From NCBI GenBank assembly GCA_964648415.1, contig CAZYOC010000189.1, forward strand, positions 1-8,999: 8,999 nucleotides of DNA, read 5' to 3'. Made by a program: the position numbers and the translations under genes. The notes under the pieces are model-generated. The model did no database searches. It saw only the letters and a list, made by a program, of their open reading frames with translations, and was not told where the DNA came from. Position 1 is the stretch's first letter; every line of letters begins with the position of its first letter. The DNA is from G963669175 sp964648415. Lineage in GTDB: Bacteria; Electryoneota; Electryoneia; Electryoneales; Electryoneaceae. This document shows positions 1-6,070 of this stretch, piece after piece.

Positions 1-12
1 TATAAACATGAC

Positions 13-138
13 TGGATTCCAGCCTTCGCTGGAATGAGATTCCTCTCGCATTCTGGGACAGTCTGCTTCGCGGGAATGAGATCCATTGGACATTTTGATA
101 CAGTCTGTTTCGCAGGAATGACACTTGTTGGCCATTTT
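13..138 (+). repeat. Degenerate tandem repeat array, three ~42-bp units
   Basis: Three head-to-tail units occupy 13-54, 55-96 and 97-138. By hand alignment units 2 and 3 agree at 32 of 42 positions and units 1 and 2 at about 25 of 42. The best-kept core is TTCGCGGGAATGAGA with a nearby GACAGTCTG block. The first unit carries a stem-loop (16-35), and later units keep only its right arm. The reverse complement of the same core occurs at 8882-8973, so this looks like a dispersed intergenic family. No transposase is visible nearby, and the units abut with no spacers, so this is not CRISPR. Confidence 0.75.
16..35 (+). repeat. Stem-loop capping the left repeat array
   Basis: ATTCCAGC and GCTGGAAT form a perfect 8-bp stem around a CTTC loop. 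The stem-loop at 8954-8973 has the same length and the complementary loop GAAG, but differs by one base pair in the stem, with both partners changed. That suggests the folded structure is kept rather than the bases alone. Confidence 0.7.
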
Positions 139-176
139 CCGTGTATTGGGCGCCCCTGTATACGTGCGCTGGAAAC

Positions 177-206
177 TTGACAGCGTGAACTGTTCCGGTG
201 TATACT
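177..206 (+). promoter_or_regulatory. Sigma70-type promoter of the tRNA-Gly gene
   Basis: A perfect -35 box TTGACA (177-182) lies 18 bp from a -10 box TATACT (201-206, five of six consensus bases). Transcription would begin near 212-214, giving a leader of only 6-8 nt before the tRNA at 220, as expected for a tRNA promoter. Confidence 0.75.
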
Positions 207-219
207 CAGGGCACCCAAA

Positions 220-291
220 GCGGTGGTGGCGCAATGGTAGCGCACCAGCTTCCCAAGCTGGATGTTGCGGGTTCGAGTCCCGTCCGCCGCT
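220..291 (+). tRNA. tRNA-Gly (anticodon CCC)
   Basis: A full cloverleaf can be folded by hand. The 7-bp acceptor stem is 220-226 with 284-290 (one G-U pair). The D stem is 229-232 with 240-243. The anticodon stem is 245-249 with 257-261, with loop TTCCCAA. The variable loop is 262-266. The T stem is 267-271 with 279-283 around TTCGAGT. The anticodon CCC at 252-254 reads GGG (glycine). The discriminator base is T291 and the 3' CCA is not encoded, so the CCA-adding enzyme must supply it. It has its own promoter and a terminator immediately downstream. Confidence 0.97.
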
Positions 292-298
292 CGAGGGG

Positions 299-336
299 AA
301 AACGGCGGCTTCCGGGGAGGCTGTCGTTTTCTCCTC
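299..336 (+). terminator. Intrinsic terminator, probably bidirectional
   Basis: A 10-bp stem (303-312 with 317-326, three G-T pairs) has a four-base loop and is bounded by AAAA at 299-302 and TTTT at 327-330. The flanking bases (293-302 with 327-336) can extend the stem. It sits between the 3' end of the tRNA gene and the stop codon of the opposing DUF2752 gene, so it can end transcription from both sides. Confidence 0.75.
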
Positions 337-756
337 TTACCGTTTCAGCCAGATCCAGCCCAGCCGCAGCAGCGCATATCCCCACCAGGCGATCCCCGGC
401 GCGAACCAGATCATGGGGCGCCGGGCCGTCCGTTCCAGCCGATCGATCAACCGCAACCCCAGCGCGTCATCAGCCAGCTTGATCGCCAGGGCGAGGATCC
501 CGAGGAAGAACAGCACCGGGCCGAAGAAATGGTAGCGCATGGCTCCGTGCAGATCCCGGTGCGCGGTATGAACAAATGAGCGCGAAAGGCCGCAGCCCGG
601 GCAGGGCAGTCCCGTGGTCGCGCGGAACAGGCAGGGGGAGGGGTGACGGTCAATCCAGGCGACAGGTATCAGAAAGCTGAGCGCGTAGATCCCGCTGAAG
701 ATGACGAAGAAGGGGCCCGGACGGAACAGGTCTTGTAGGTTGCGCGGCGCTTGCAT
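337..756 (-). CDS. DUF2752 family membrane protein
   Basis: This 139-residue protein of the DUF2752 family has no established function that I know of. The family signature is plain: a cysteine at residue 42, then CPGCGLSR at residues 52-59, followed by a conserved aromatic/histidine stretch (YHFFGP, 75-80). Hydrophobic segments lie near residues 13-34, 79-97 and 115-134, so it should be an inner-membrane protein with three membrane spans. The cysteine pair suggests metal binding or a disulfide, but that is inference. The ATG lies 3 nt after the stop codon of the TM2 gene, with no clear Shine-Dalgarno sequence, so it is probably translated by coupling. The bidirectional hairpin at 299-336 ends the transcript. 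Confidence 0.85.
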   Translation of the reverse strand: MQAPRNLQDLFRPGPFFVIFSGIYALSFLIPVAWIDRHPSPCLFRATTGLPCPGCGLSRSFVHTAHRDLHGAMRYHFFGPVLFFLGILALAIKLADDALGLRLIDRLERTARRPMIWFAPGIAWWGYALLRLGWIWLKR

Positions 757-759
757 GGC

Positions 760-1149
760 TTATGGTTTCAAAGGGCGGCCGTCACTGTCCCACAGCTCGC
801 CGAACAGGATCATGAGGAAATCGGTCACCAGCCAGATGCCGCACAGCCCGCAGGTCATGCCTTTCAGGATCGCACTCCAGTAATACCCCAGGTAGAGCCG
901 GTCCATGCCGAACATTCCCAGGAAAAACGAGAGCAACAGGGCGATCAGCTTGCTGCGTGTGGAATAGAGGTACGGGATATTCCCGACGTCGATCCAGCCG
1001 CCGCCATGCTCGTTGCGGGCGCGGTCGGTGCGTTTCAGATGACCATGATGAATCATCCGGCGGATTTCGTAGAGAGTATACGGTCCCTCCTGGCTCTCGT
1101 GGCGAAACAGGAAGTAGCGGTCTTCAGTGTTCCAGTAGGAATCCGGCAT
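760..1149 (-). CDS. GYF_2-TM2 domain membrane protein
   Basis: The 129-residue protein has two parts. Residues about 11-60 resemble a GYF_2 domain (YFLFRHESQEGPYTLYEIRR start, a conserved GGGWIDV region near 49-55), thought to bind proline-rich peptides. Residues 65-118 are a TM2 domain: two membrane segments (about 68-81 and 98-116) joined by GMDRLYLGYY, with the family's conserved aspartate at residue 110. The start ATG has GAGGA seven bases upstream. It is followed after 3 nt by the DUF2752 gene; in my recollection TM2 and DUF2752 proteins are often neighbours, suggesting a shared membrane role. No biochemical function can be assigned. It may be transcribed with upp or from a weak promoter at 1183-1210. 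Confidence 0.88.
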   Translation of the reverse strand: MPDSYWNTEDRYFLFRHESQEGPYTLYEIRRMIHHGHLKRTDRARNEHGGGWIDVGNIPYLYSTRSKLIALLLSFFLGMFGMDRLYLGYYWSAILKGMTCGLCGIWLVTDFLMILFGELWDSDGRPLKP

Positions 1150-1182
1150 GGTGCGTATCCTCGTCCGTTGAAGCGCCCTTGC

Positions 1183-1210
1183 CTCATAGTGTAACAGGTT
1201 GCAATGGCAA
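1183..1210 (-). promoter_or_regulatory. Weak candidate promoter for the TM2/DUF2752 pair
   Basis: On the minus strand TTGCCA (1205-1210, five of six -35 consensus bases) is followed 16 bp later by TATGAG (1183-1188, four of six). It lies in the 87-bp gap between upp and the TM2 gene. No terminator was seen after upp, so the pair could equally be read through from upp. Confidence 0.25.
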
Positions 1211-1236
1211 TCTGCAAGCGCTCCGGTGGGGTGTTA

Positions 1237-1854
1237 TCACGTTCCGAAATACCGGTCGCCATAGTCACCCAGTCCGGGCACGATATATTTCAGGTCGTTG
1301 AGGTCCGGATCAATGGCGGCCAGGGTAATGTGCTCAGCAGGGATGAGCTTCGCGAGCCGGTCGAGGCCTTCCTGCGCTGCAATGACACCCATGAAGTAGA
1401 TGTTTTCGGGATCGTAGCCGTCTTCTTTCAGAATCTCGACCGCCATACAGGCCGTTCCTGCCGTGGCGAGCATGGGATCGACGATGACAACCCGTTTCGG
1501 CAACCGTGCTGGGAATTTCTTGTAGAACAGCACCGGTTGGGCGGTCTCTTCGTCACGCTGAATCAGCAGGGAGCCGATCACCGCTCCGGGCGCCGCCTCG
1601 AAGAAAGCCTGCACCAGCGACTGTCCGGCCCGGTAGATGGGAACCACCATCAGGTCGTTTTCAAAACGCGGCCCGGTGAATTCGCCGACCGGCGTGGTCA
1701 CTGTCTCCGACTGGTGTGGCAGCTTCGCCATGGTTACGGCGCAAAGCAGCCGCGCCAGGTTGTCGGACGCCCAGCGGAAAGTGTTGGTGTCTGTGTTGAC
1801 ATCGCGCAGGATATGCAGGTACCGGCGCATGGAAAGGCGATCTTCCATCGACAT
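1237..1854 (-). CDS. upp: Uracil phosphoribosyltransferase
   Basis: This cytoplasmic salvage enzyme makes UMP from uracil and PRPP, releasing pyrophosphate. The 205-residue length matches the family (about 208). Visible signatures are VVPIYRAG (70-77), the PRPP-binding loop VVIVDPMLATAGTA (122-135), DPDLN (182-186) and the C-terminal uracil-binding block YIVPGLGDYGDRYFGT (190-205). Against the usual ATGGS loop and GLGDAGDR, this copy reads ATAGT and GLGDYGDR, so it is a somewhat divergent branch with the key residues kept. The ATG has AGGAG six bases upstream. The intrinsic terminator of the tonB operon ends only 21 bp before the start codon, which leaves no room for a separate promoter after it; expression must cross that hairpin, or the hairpin lies in the upp leader. 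Confidence 0.95.
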   Translation of the reverse strand: MSMEDRLSMRRYLHILRDVNTDTNTFRWASDNLARLLCAVTMAKLPHQSETVTTPVGEFTGPRFENDLMVVPIYRAGQSLVQAFFEAAPGAVIGSLLIQRDEETAQPVLFYKKFPARLPKRVVIVDPMLATAGTACMAVEILKEDGYDPENIYFMGVIAAQEGLDRLAKLIPAEHITLAAIDPDLNDLKYIVPGLGDYGDRYFGT

Positions 1855-1875
1855 CGAAGGCTCCTGATCGTCAAG

Positions 1876-1907
1876 AAAAACCCACCCCGCATTGTGACGG
1901 GATGGGT
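1876..1907 (-). terminator. Intrinsic terminator after tonB / in the upp leader
   Basis: On the minus strand a 10-bp stem (1898-1907 with 1880-1889, one G-T pair, otherwise GC-rich) with an 8-base loop runs straight into five T residues. It lies 30 bp after the tonB stop and 21 bp before the upp ATG, just ahead of the upp Shine-Dalgarno sequence. It is the clearest terminator in the window. It may simply end the exb/tonB transcript, or act as an attenuator for upp. Confidence 0.85.
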
Positions 1908-1937
1908 GATAACATCAATCTTCCAGTGGTTCTCAGC

Positions 1938-2600
1938 CTACTCAATCCGGAACCGGATGACCTGCTGCATCTTAACCTTGACAGGCCTGTCACGCTGGTA
2001 TCCGGGTGAGAACTTCATGGCGGAGACCGCCTTTACGCCTGCGTCGCCGAAGCCCAAACCGGTCGGGCGTTCCTGGGCGACTTCCACGCTGGTCGGGTTG
2101 CCCTTTTCATCGACGACGAACACGATAATCACATCGCCGTTGAGGCCGGCTTCCAGCGCCAGTTCCGGGTACAGGTTGTGCTTGGCGATGTAATCATACA
2201 ACGCCTGGGCGCCGCCGGCCATTTCAGGCGGTTCCTCCACCGCGAAGAAGTCGACCACCACATCTTCCGCCTTGGCGGGCGGGGGCGGGGGCGCTTCCGA
2301 GGACCAGTCGATCTCGTCGAGATCCTCGAAGGGGATCATGTCCTCTTCTTCGACATCGGGGTCTTCGATGGGAATGGACGGCCGGGCGGGGGGCGGCGGA
2401 CGCTTCACCTGCTGAGTAATCGGGATCTCCTCCGTCTGCAAGACCACCTCTTCCGCTTTCTTGATCACGATCTCTTGATCGATCCGCTTGGAAAGCAGGA
2501 AGACCAGGCCCACCAGAAGCAGAGCGATGATGAACCCCATTTCCAGCCGTTTGGGGTACCCCAGCCGCACTTCCGCTTCCGGCTTTTTATACGATAACAT
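1938..2600 (-). CDS. tonB: Energy transducer TonB
   Basis: The 220-residue protein would link the inner-membrane ExbB/ExbD motor to outer-membrane TonB-dependent transporters. A short cytoplasmic N-terminus is followed by one membrane helix (about 20-37), a periplasmic spacer with proline runs (KRPPPPARP near 66-74, APPPPPAK near 103-110) and a TonB C-terminal domain (about 124-220, including AMKFSPGYQ and the closing VIRFRIE strand). The spacer between the proline runs is unusually acidic (residues 77-99: EDPDVEEED, FEDLDEIDW). The ATG has AGGAG six bases upstream. It is the last gene of the exbB-exbD-exbD operon, 19 bp after the second exbD, and is followed by a strong terminator. No TonB-dependent receptor lies in the window, so the substrate is unknown. 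Confidence 0.93.
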   Translation of the reverse strand: MLSYKKPEAEVRLGYPKRLEMGFIIALLLVGLVFLLSKRIDQEIVIKKAEEVVLQTEEIPITQQVKRPPPPARPSIPIEDPDVEEEDMIPFEDLDEIDWSSEAPPPPPAKAEDVVVDFFAVEEPPEMAGGAQALYDYIAKHNLYPELALEAGLNGDVIIVFVVDEKGNPTSVEVAQERPTGLGFGDAGVKAVSAMKFSPGYQRDRPVKVKMQQVIRFRIE

Positions 2601-2619
2601 GCGCTTCTCCTGCCGCGCG

Positions 2620-3030
2620 TCAGCGTGAGCTGAACTTGGTCGCGTAGTTGATGCGTAACGTGTAGGCGTCCCGCAGTTTCTCGTGCAGGTCCGACACGAC
2701 CCCCATCTTCACTTCCTTATCGATCTTCAGGCTGACGATCAGGCGGCGGTTCTGTGAGAACTTGTCCGCCAGGATTGGGCTGACATCCTCGATCATCACA
2801 ATCTTGTCGTCAATCGAGATCTGTCCCTGCCGTCCGACCCAGACATAGGTGACGTTGCGCTTGGACTCCAGCTTCTCCGTCTTTTTCGCTGACGGGATCT
2901 GGATGGGCAAGCCGCGGAACTCCTTGAATACCGTCGCCACCATGAAGAAGATCAGCAGCATGAAGATGATGTCGGGGAGCGACGCGGTGGGAATCTCCGC
3001 CTTCGCTTTGCTTTTCCTCGAAAATTGCAC
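2620..3030 (-). CDS. exbD: ExbD/TolR biopolymer transporter, second paralogue
   Basis: This 136-residue ExbD/TolR family subunit sits in the inner membrane with a periplasmic C-terminal domain. The N-terminus (EIPTASLPDI, residues 12-21) leads into one membrane helix (about 20-37) that carries the family's essential aspartate at D20, the proton-pathway residue. The rest (about 45-136) is the periplasmic domain, with IVSLKIDKEV near residues 97-106. The start is GTG, supported by AGGAG six bases upstream, placed just after the stop of the first exbD. The membrane segment closely matches the first paralogue, while the periplasmic part has diverged, so the two probably make a mixed ExbD pair. 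A TolR role cannot be excluded, but the adjoining tonB favours ExbD. Confidence 0.92.
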   Translation of the reverse strand: MQFSRKSKAKAEIPTASLPDIIFMLLIFFMVATVFKEFRGLPIQIPSAKKTEKLESKRNVTYVWVGRQGQISIDDKIVMIEDVSPILADKFSQNRRLIVSLKIDKEVKMGVVSDLHEKLRDAYTLRINYATKFSSR

Positions 3031-3043
3031 CTTCGACTCCTGC

Positions 3044-3466
3044 TTACTGTTCCGGTTCAGCGATCGATATCTTCGTCGCCTTCGTCTGCTTGACCTGGTC
3101 CAGCACCTGGATGTAGGTGTTGTAAGGCGTATCCCGTTCGGTCTTGATCGAGACGATCAGTTTCCACTTCCCGTCCGCGTCTTTCCCGCGCGAAATCACC
3201 TTACTCTCCACCCGATCCGAGATCTGTTTGACTTCAATCGGTTCATCATCAATCAGCACCTGGCCCGTGGCGTTCACGAGAATGTTGCAGATATTCTCGG
3301 GATTGACCTTGAATTCGCCGCCACGGTCAGGCAGGACCATCATGATCCCTTTGTCCATGTCGATCGTCGTCGTCACCAGGAAGAAGATGAGGAGCATGAA
3401 GACGATATCCGGCAGCGAAGCCGTCGGGATTTCATCGTCCGTCTTTTTCCGTCGTGTGAGGTTCAT
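3044..3466 (-). CDS. exbD: ExbD/TolR biopolymer transporter, first paralogue
   Basis: The protein has 140 residues from the ATG at 3466. I prefer this start because GGAG lies six bases upstream; a GTG at 3478 would add four residues and overlap that ribosome site. Residues 12-21 read EIPTASLPDI, then one membrane helix (about 20-37) with the proton-pathway aspartate at D20. The periplasmic domain follows, including NATGQVLIDDEPI (64-76) and LIVSIKTERDTPY (102-114). It is the second gene of the operon, 20 bp after exbB and 13 bp before its paralogue. Having two ExbD genes between exbB and tonB is common in the Bacteroidetes-like groups and some other phyla, where both can be needed for one complex. 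Confidence 0.93.
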   Translation of the reverse strand: MNLTRRKKTDDEIPTASLPDIVFMLLIFFLVTTTIDMDKGIMMVLPDRGGEFKVNPENICNILVNATGQVLIDDEPIEVKQISDRVESKVISRGKDADGKWKLIVSIKTERDTPYNTYIQVLDQVKQTKATKISIAEPEQ

Positions 3467-3486
3467 GCTCGACTCCACGTACAGCG

Positions 3487-4122
3487 TTACTCGGCAGCCT
3501 GCTGCCCGCCGTTATCCGTAAACTCGACCAGGGTCTCGACGAACTCGATGGAGGCTTCCTGCATGTCGTTGACGATCTTATCGATTATCGCGATGAACAG
3601 GTTCGAGAAGATCTGCATGATCATCGCCACGATGAGGCCGAACACGGTGGTCAGCAGCGCCTGGGAGATACCATCGGCCACGATCGACGGGGTAATGTCG
3701 TTGGAGGCGGCGATAGAATCGAACGCCGAGATCATCCCCCAGACCGTCCCGGTGAACCCAAGCATCGGGGCCACGCCGATCACGGTGGAAATCCACACCA
3801 GGTTCTTCTCGAGGAAGCTCATTTCAATCTGACCGGCGTTCATGATCGCCTTTTCCATGGCGTCCACACCCCGGTTGAGGCGCATCAGGCCGGCATTGAA
3901 GACCGATGCGATCGGCCCGCGGGTCGAAGCGCACACTTCCATGGCGGCTTCCGGGCCTTCTTCGCGCAGCGCGGAATTGACCTTCATGACGAACTTCTTC
4001 TTGTTGCTCGACATCGAAAGCAGCAGACTGATCAGCCGCTCGATGGCGAACGCCAGGCCGAATACAAAGACGCCCAGAATGGGCCACATGAAGTTTCCGC
4101 CCTTGAGGAACAGTTCAACCAT
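3487..4122 (-). CDS. exbB: MotA/TolQ/ExbB proton channel family protein
   Basis: The 211-residue inner-membrane subunit assembles as a multimer around ExbD and uses the proton gradient to energise TonB. Membrane segments lie near residues 11-35, 102-122 and 147-172. The conserved MotA/TolQ/ExbB region is clear: ERLISLLL (28-35), GVAPMLGFTGTVWGMISAF (106-124) and ADGISQALLTTVFGLIVA (139-156). I take the ATG at 4122 because GGAGGT lies eight bases upstream; an upstream GTG at 4149 would add nine charged residues and run through that site. It is the first gene of the exbB-exbD-exbD-tonB operon. The 175 bp upstream must hold the promoter, but I saw no convincing box pair. ExbB rather than TolQ is inferred from the linked tonB. 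Confidence 0.94.
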   Translation of the reverse strand: MVELFLKGGNFMWPILGVFVFGLAFAIERLISLLLSMSSNKKKFVMKVNSALREEGPEAAMEVCASTRGPIASVFNAGLMRLNRGVDAMEKAIMNAGQIEMSFLEKNLVWISTVIGVAPMLGFTGTVWGMISAFDSIAASNDITPSIVADGISQALLTTVFGLIVAMIMQIFSNLFIAIIDKIVNDMQEASIEFVETLVEFTDNGGQQAAE

Positions 4123-4216
4123 TTCGACAGACCTCCGTGTCCGTACCACTCATCGGCCGCCCAAGTCACGGCCATTGCTTTGTTTGCTTCAACTGTTTAC
4201 TACAAGAAAAACCAAC

Positions 4217-4226
4217 CGTTGCAACG
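4217..4226. promoter_or_regulatory. Perfect 10-bp palindrome upstream of the exb operon
   Basis: CGTTGCAACG reads the same on both strands and partly overlaps a second small symmetric site (CAACCGTTG, 4213-4221). It lies about 95 bp upstream of the exbB start, in the gap after ctpA. An operator for the TonB operon is possible, but a 10-bp palindrome is weak evidence. Confidence 0.2.
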
Positions 4227-4297
4227 TACAAAAATTCGCTTCTGTGAGTCAACCTCACGGCTGGAGCAACCTGCGGGAAAGCCAAGCTTCCATCCGC

Positions 4298-5944
4298 TTA
4301 TCTGACTGTCGGTGCATGGAACAGACTGTCCGCCTGATCCATCCGGCGCATCGCCTCCCGCACCTGGCGATCTTCAGTCACCAGCACCTGCCACATGTAC
4401 TGCCGGCCATTGTAAATCCGCATGGCCAGCTCCGCCTCGATCTGGTTCAGCAGGAATTCACGATCTTCCGCCCAGCCTTCCGGATCGAATTCGATGTCCT
4501 TTTCCTGCTCCGCATACCGAATGAACTGCTGCTCCAGAGGCTTCGACACCTGCCAGGAGTCGCGGAACTCCTCAAACGGCATCTCGGGGATGATCAAGCT
4601 GTCCGCCAAATGACGCGACCAGTCGATCACCACACGGCTGCGCACCAGCTTGGCGCCGTACTCGCTCAACTGCCCCGGATCGACCTCCACATCCGGCGTG
4701 ACGCCCTCATTGGCGTAGACCACACGTCCCGTGCGAGTCTTGTATTCGATACGTTGGTTGCTCTCCATATCCGAAGTCGCAGTGGTGTCCTCGTTTTCAT
4801 CACCAATACCGTGGCTCTTCAGGTAATACTCACCCAGTCCCTGGTTCCATGATTTCTGAACACAACGGCCCGAGGGGGTGAACCAGCGCGCGGTCGTGAT
4901 GCGCACCACGCTGCCGTCGTCAAGCTCAAACGGCGACTGCACCAGCCCCTTGCCGAACGTAGGCTGTCCAAGAACCAGGCCGCGATCGTTGTCCTGAATC
5001 GCGCCACCGACAATCTCGCTGGCCGAGGCGCTGCCACGGTTCACCAGGATGATCAATGGAACTTCCTGATAGGAATTTCCCATCGGAGTAATTACATTCG
5101 ATGAGTAGAGCGCGTCGCGCTCCTTGAGCAAACGCCCCTCCGTCGAGACAATTTCCATTCCGCCGGGCAGAAACAGGTTCGCCACTGCGTCCGCCTGCCC
5201 CAGATAGCCGCCCGAGTTGCCTCTAAGATCCACCACCACCTGCTCCATGCCGAGCAGCGCCAGCGAATCCAGCGCCGATTCCAGCTCCCGGGTTGTCACC
5301 GAGGTGAACTGATTGATAATGACATAGCCGGTTTTTGCGTCATCCAGCATGAACGCCGCATCGATGGAATGAATCGGAATCCGACCACGCGTGATGACCA
5401 ACTCAAACGACTTGTCTTCGCCGGGCCGTACGACTGTCAGCTTGACCTCCGTACCTTCCGGGCCGCGTAAACGGTCAAAGACCTCGTCATTGGTAATACC
5501 CACCGTGGAGACATCATCGATCTCCACGATACGGTCACCCGCCGACAACCCCAATCGGTCTGCGGGAGTGCCGGGGATTGGACTGACCACCAGAATCGAG
5601 TTGTCGCGAATCTCGAACTGAATCCCGATTCCGCTGAACTCACCGGCGAACCGTTCGGCAATCTGAGACTGCTCCTTCGGCGGGATATACACAGAATGCG
5701 GATCCAGCTTGCTGAGCAATCCCTCAACCGCCCCCTCGACAAGCGTATCCACCTGGACCTCGTCCACATACGCCTTGTCCACAAGGTGCAGCACCTCTGA
5801 AAACTTGTGGAATGACGCGGGAACAGTGGTCCCGTAGAATCCAAGCCGTCCGCCGGTCGCCATTCCTACCAGGTAAGCGCCCGCCAGAGCCAGGCTCAGG
5901 ATCAACACTTTCGCTATGTTAACACGTTCACGTCGGCGTGGCAC
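4298..5944 (-). CDS. ctpA: S41 family carboxyl-terminal processing protease
   Basis: This 548-residue periplasmic or envelope serine protease of the CtpA/Prc family cleaves near the C-terminus of target proteins. A basic N-terminus (MPRRRERVN) and hydrophobic segment (about 11-30) give a signal anchor. An N-terminal helical region (41-95) is followed by a PDZ domain (about 100-186) and the S41 core (about 205-365). The catalytic serine is S307 in GSASASEI, the lysine K332 in PTFGKG and the glutamine Q336, matching the Ser-Lys-Gln spacing of E. coli Prc. Residues about 425-548 form a charged helical extension typical, as I recall, of Bacteroidetes-like CtpA. A stretch near 377-400 is hydrophilic and may be a loop. 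The start is GTG with a GGGG site about seven bases upstream; no ATG fits. It lies between the TrmB gene and the exb operon. Confidence 0.95.
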   Translation of the reverse strand: MPRRRERVNIAKVLILSLALAGAYLVGMATGGRLGFYGTTVPASFHKFSEVLHLVDKAYVDEVQVDTLVEGAVEGLLSKLDPHSVYIPPKEQSQIAERFAGEFSGIGIQFEIRDNSILVVSPIPGTPADRLGLSAGDRIVEIDDVSTVGITNDEVFDRLRGPEGTEVKLTVVRPGEDKSFELVITRGRIPIHSIDAAFMLDDAKTGYVIINQFTSVTTRELESALDSLALLGMEQVVVDLRGNSGGYLGQADAVANLFLPGGMEIVSTEGRLLKERDALYSSNVITPMGNSYQEVPLIILVNRGSASASEIVGGAIQDNDRGLVLGQPTFGKGLVQSPFELDDGSVVRITTARWFTPSGRCVQKSWNQGLGEYYLKSHGIGDENEDTTATSDMESNQRIEYKTRTGRVVYANEGVTPDVEVDPGQLSEYGAKLVRSRVVIDWSRHLADSLIIPEMPFEEFRDSWQVSKPLEQQFIRYAEQEKDIEFDPEGWAEDREFLLNQIEAELAMRIYNGRQYMWQVLVTEDRQVREAMRRMDQADSLFHAPTVR

Positions 5945-6022
5945 AAGATACCCCGGTCTCAGTTCACATCAATCTTCCAAGGTAATGCGAAATCTCCTGG
6001 AAATCAGCTCCTTCCAAGCTTC

Positions 6023-6044
6023 CCAGAGCGGAACAAGTCTCTGG
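6023..6044 (-). repeat. Inverted repeat upstream of ctpA
   Basis: CCAGAG and CTCTGG are perfect 6-bp arms separated by ten bases, about 80 bp upstream of the ctpA start. It lies next to the hairpin at 6050-6070. It may be an operator or an RNA hairpin in the ctpA leader; short arms make chance possible. Confidence 0.25.
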
Positions 6045-6049
6045 AAAGG

Positions 6050-6070
6050 AATGCGCCGAAAGGCCGCATT
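6050..6070 (-). terminator. Hairpin after the small ORF, possible weak terminator
   Basis: On the minus strand AATGCG pairs with CGCATT and two further C-G pairs follow after a single-base bulge, closing a TTTC loop. It begins inside the TAA stop codon of the small ORF. The downstream bases (CCTTTCC) are not a proper T tract, so termination is uncertain; it could instead stabilise the 3' end of the TrmB/small ORF message. Confidence 0.3.

Noticed and set aside
125..535. Plus-strand open frames running across the tRNA gene
   Set aside because: They pass through the tRNA, its terminator and the antisense of the DUF2752 gene, so they are not protein genes.
1204..2193. Long plus-strand open frame of 329 codons
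   Set aside because: It runs antisense through upp and the end of tonB, which have clear family motifs and ribosome sites. Its translation has no recognisable domain and fits a GC-rich shadow frame.
4224..4252. Promoter for exbB using TTGACT at 4247-4252 (minus strand)
   Set aside because: At spacings of 15-18 bp the bases offered as a -10 box match the consensus poorly.
4228..4258. Terminator after ctpA (GTGAG-GTTGA-CTCAC hairpin with a later T5 run)
   Set aside because: The stem has only five pairs and the T run begins about ten bases after it, so it is not a convincing intrinsic terminator.
2849..4852. Two long plus-strand open frames (2849-3832 and 3842-4852)
   Set aside because: Both lie antisense to exbD, exbB and ctpA, whose protein signatures are unmistakable. 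The antisense products show no domain and have abnormal His, Arg and Ser content.
5969..6068. Protein-like C-terminal segment (FRRIPFQRLVPLWEAW) in the other frame of the small ORF
   Set aside because: It looks plausible but follows the stop codon of the better frame and would need a second frameshift; the hairpin at 6050-6070 suggests that this is non-coding.
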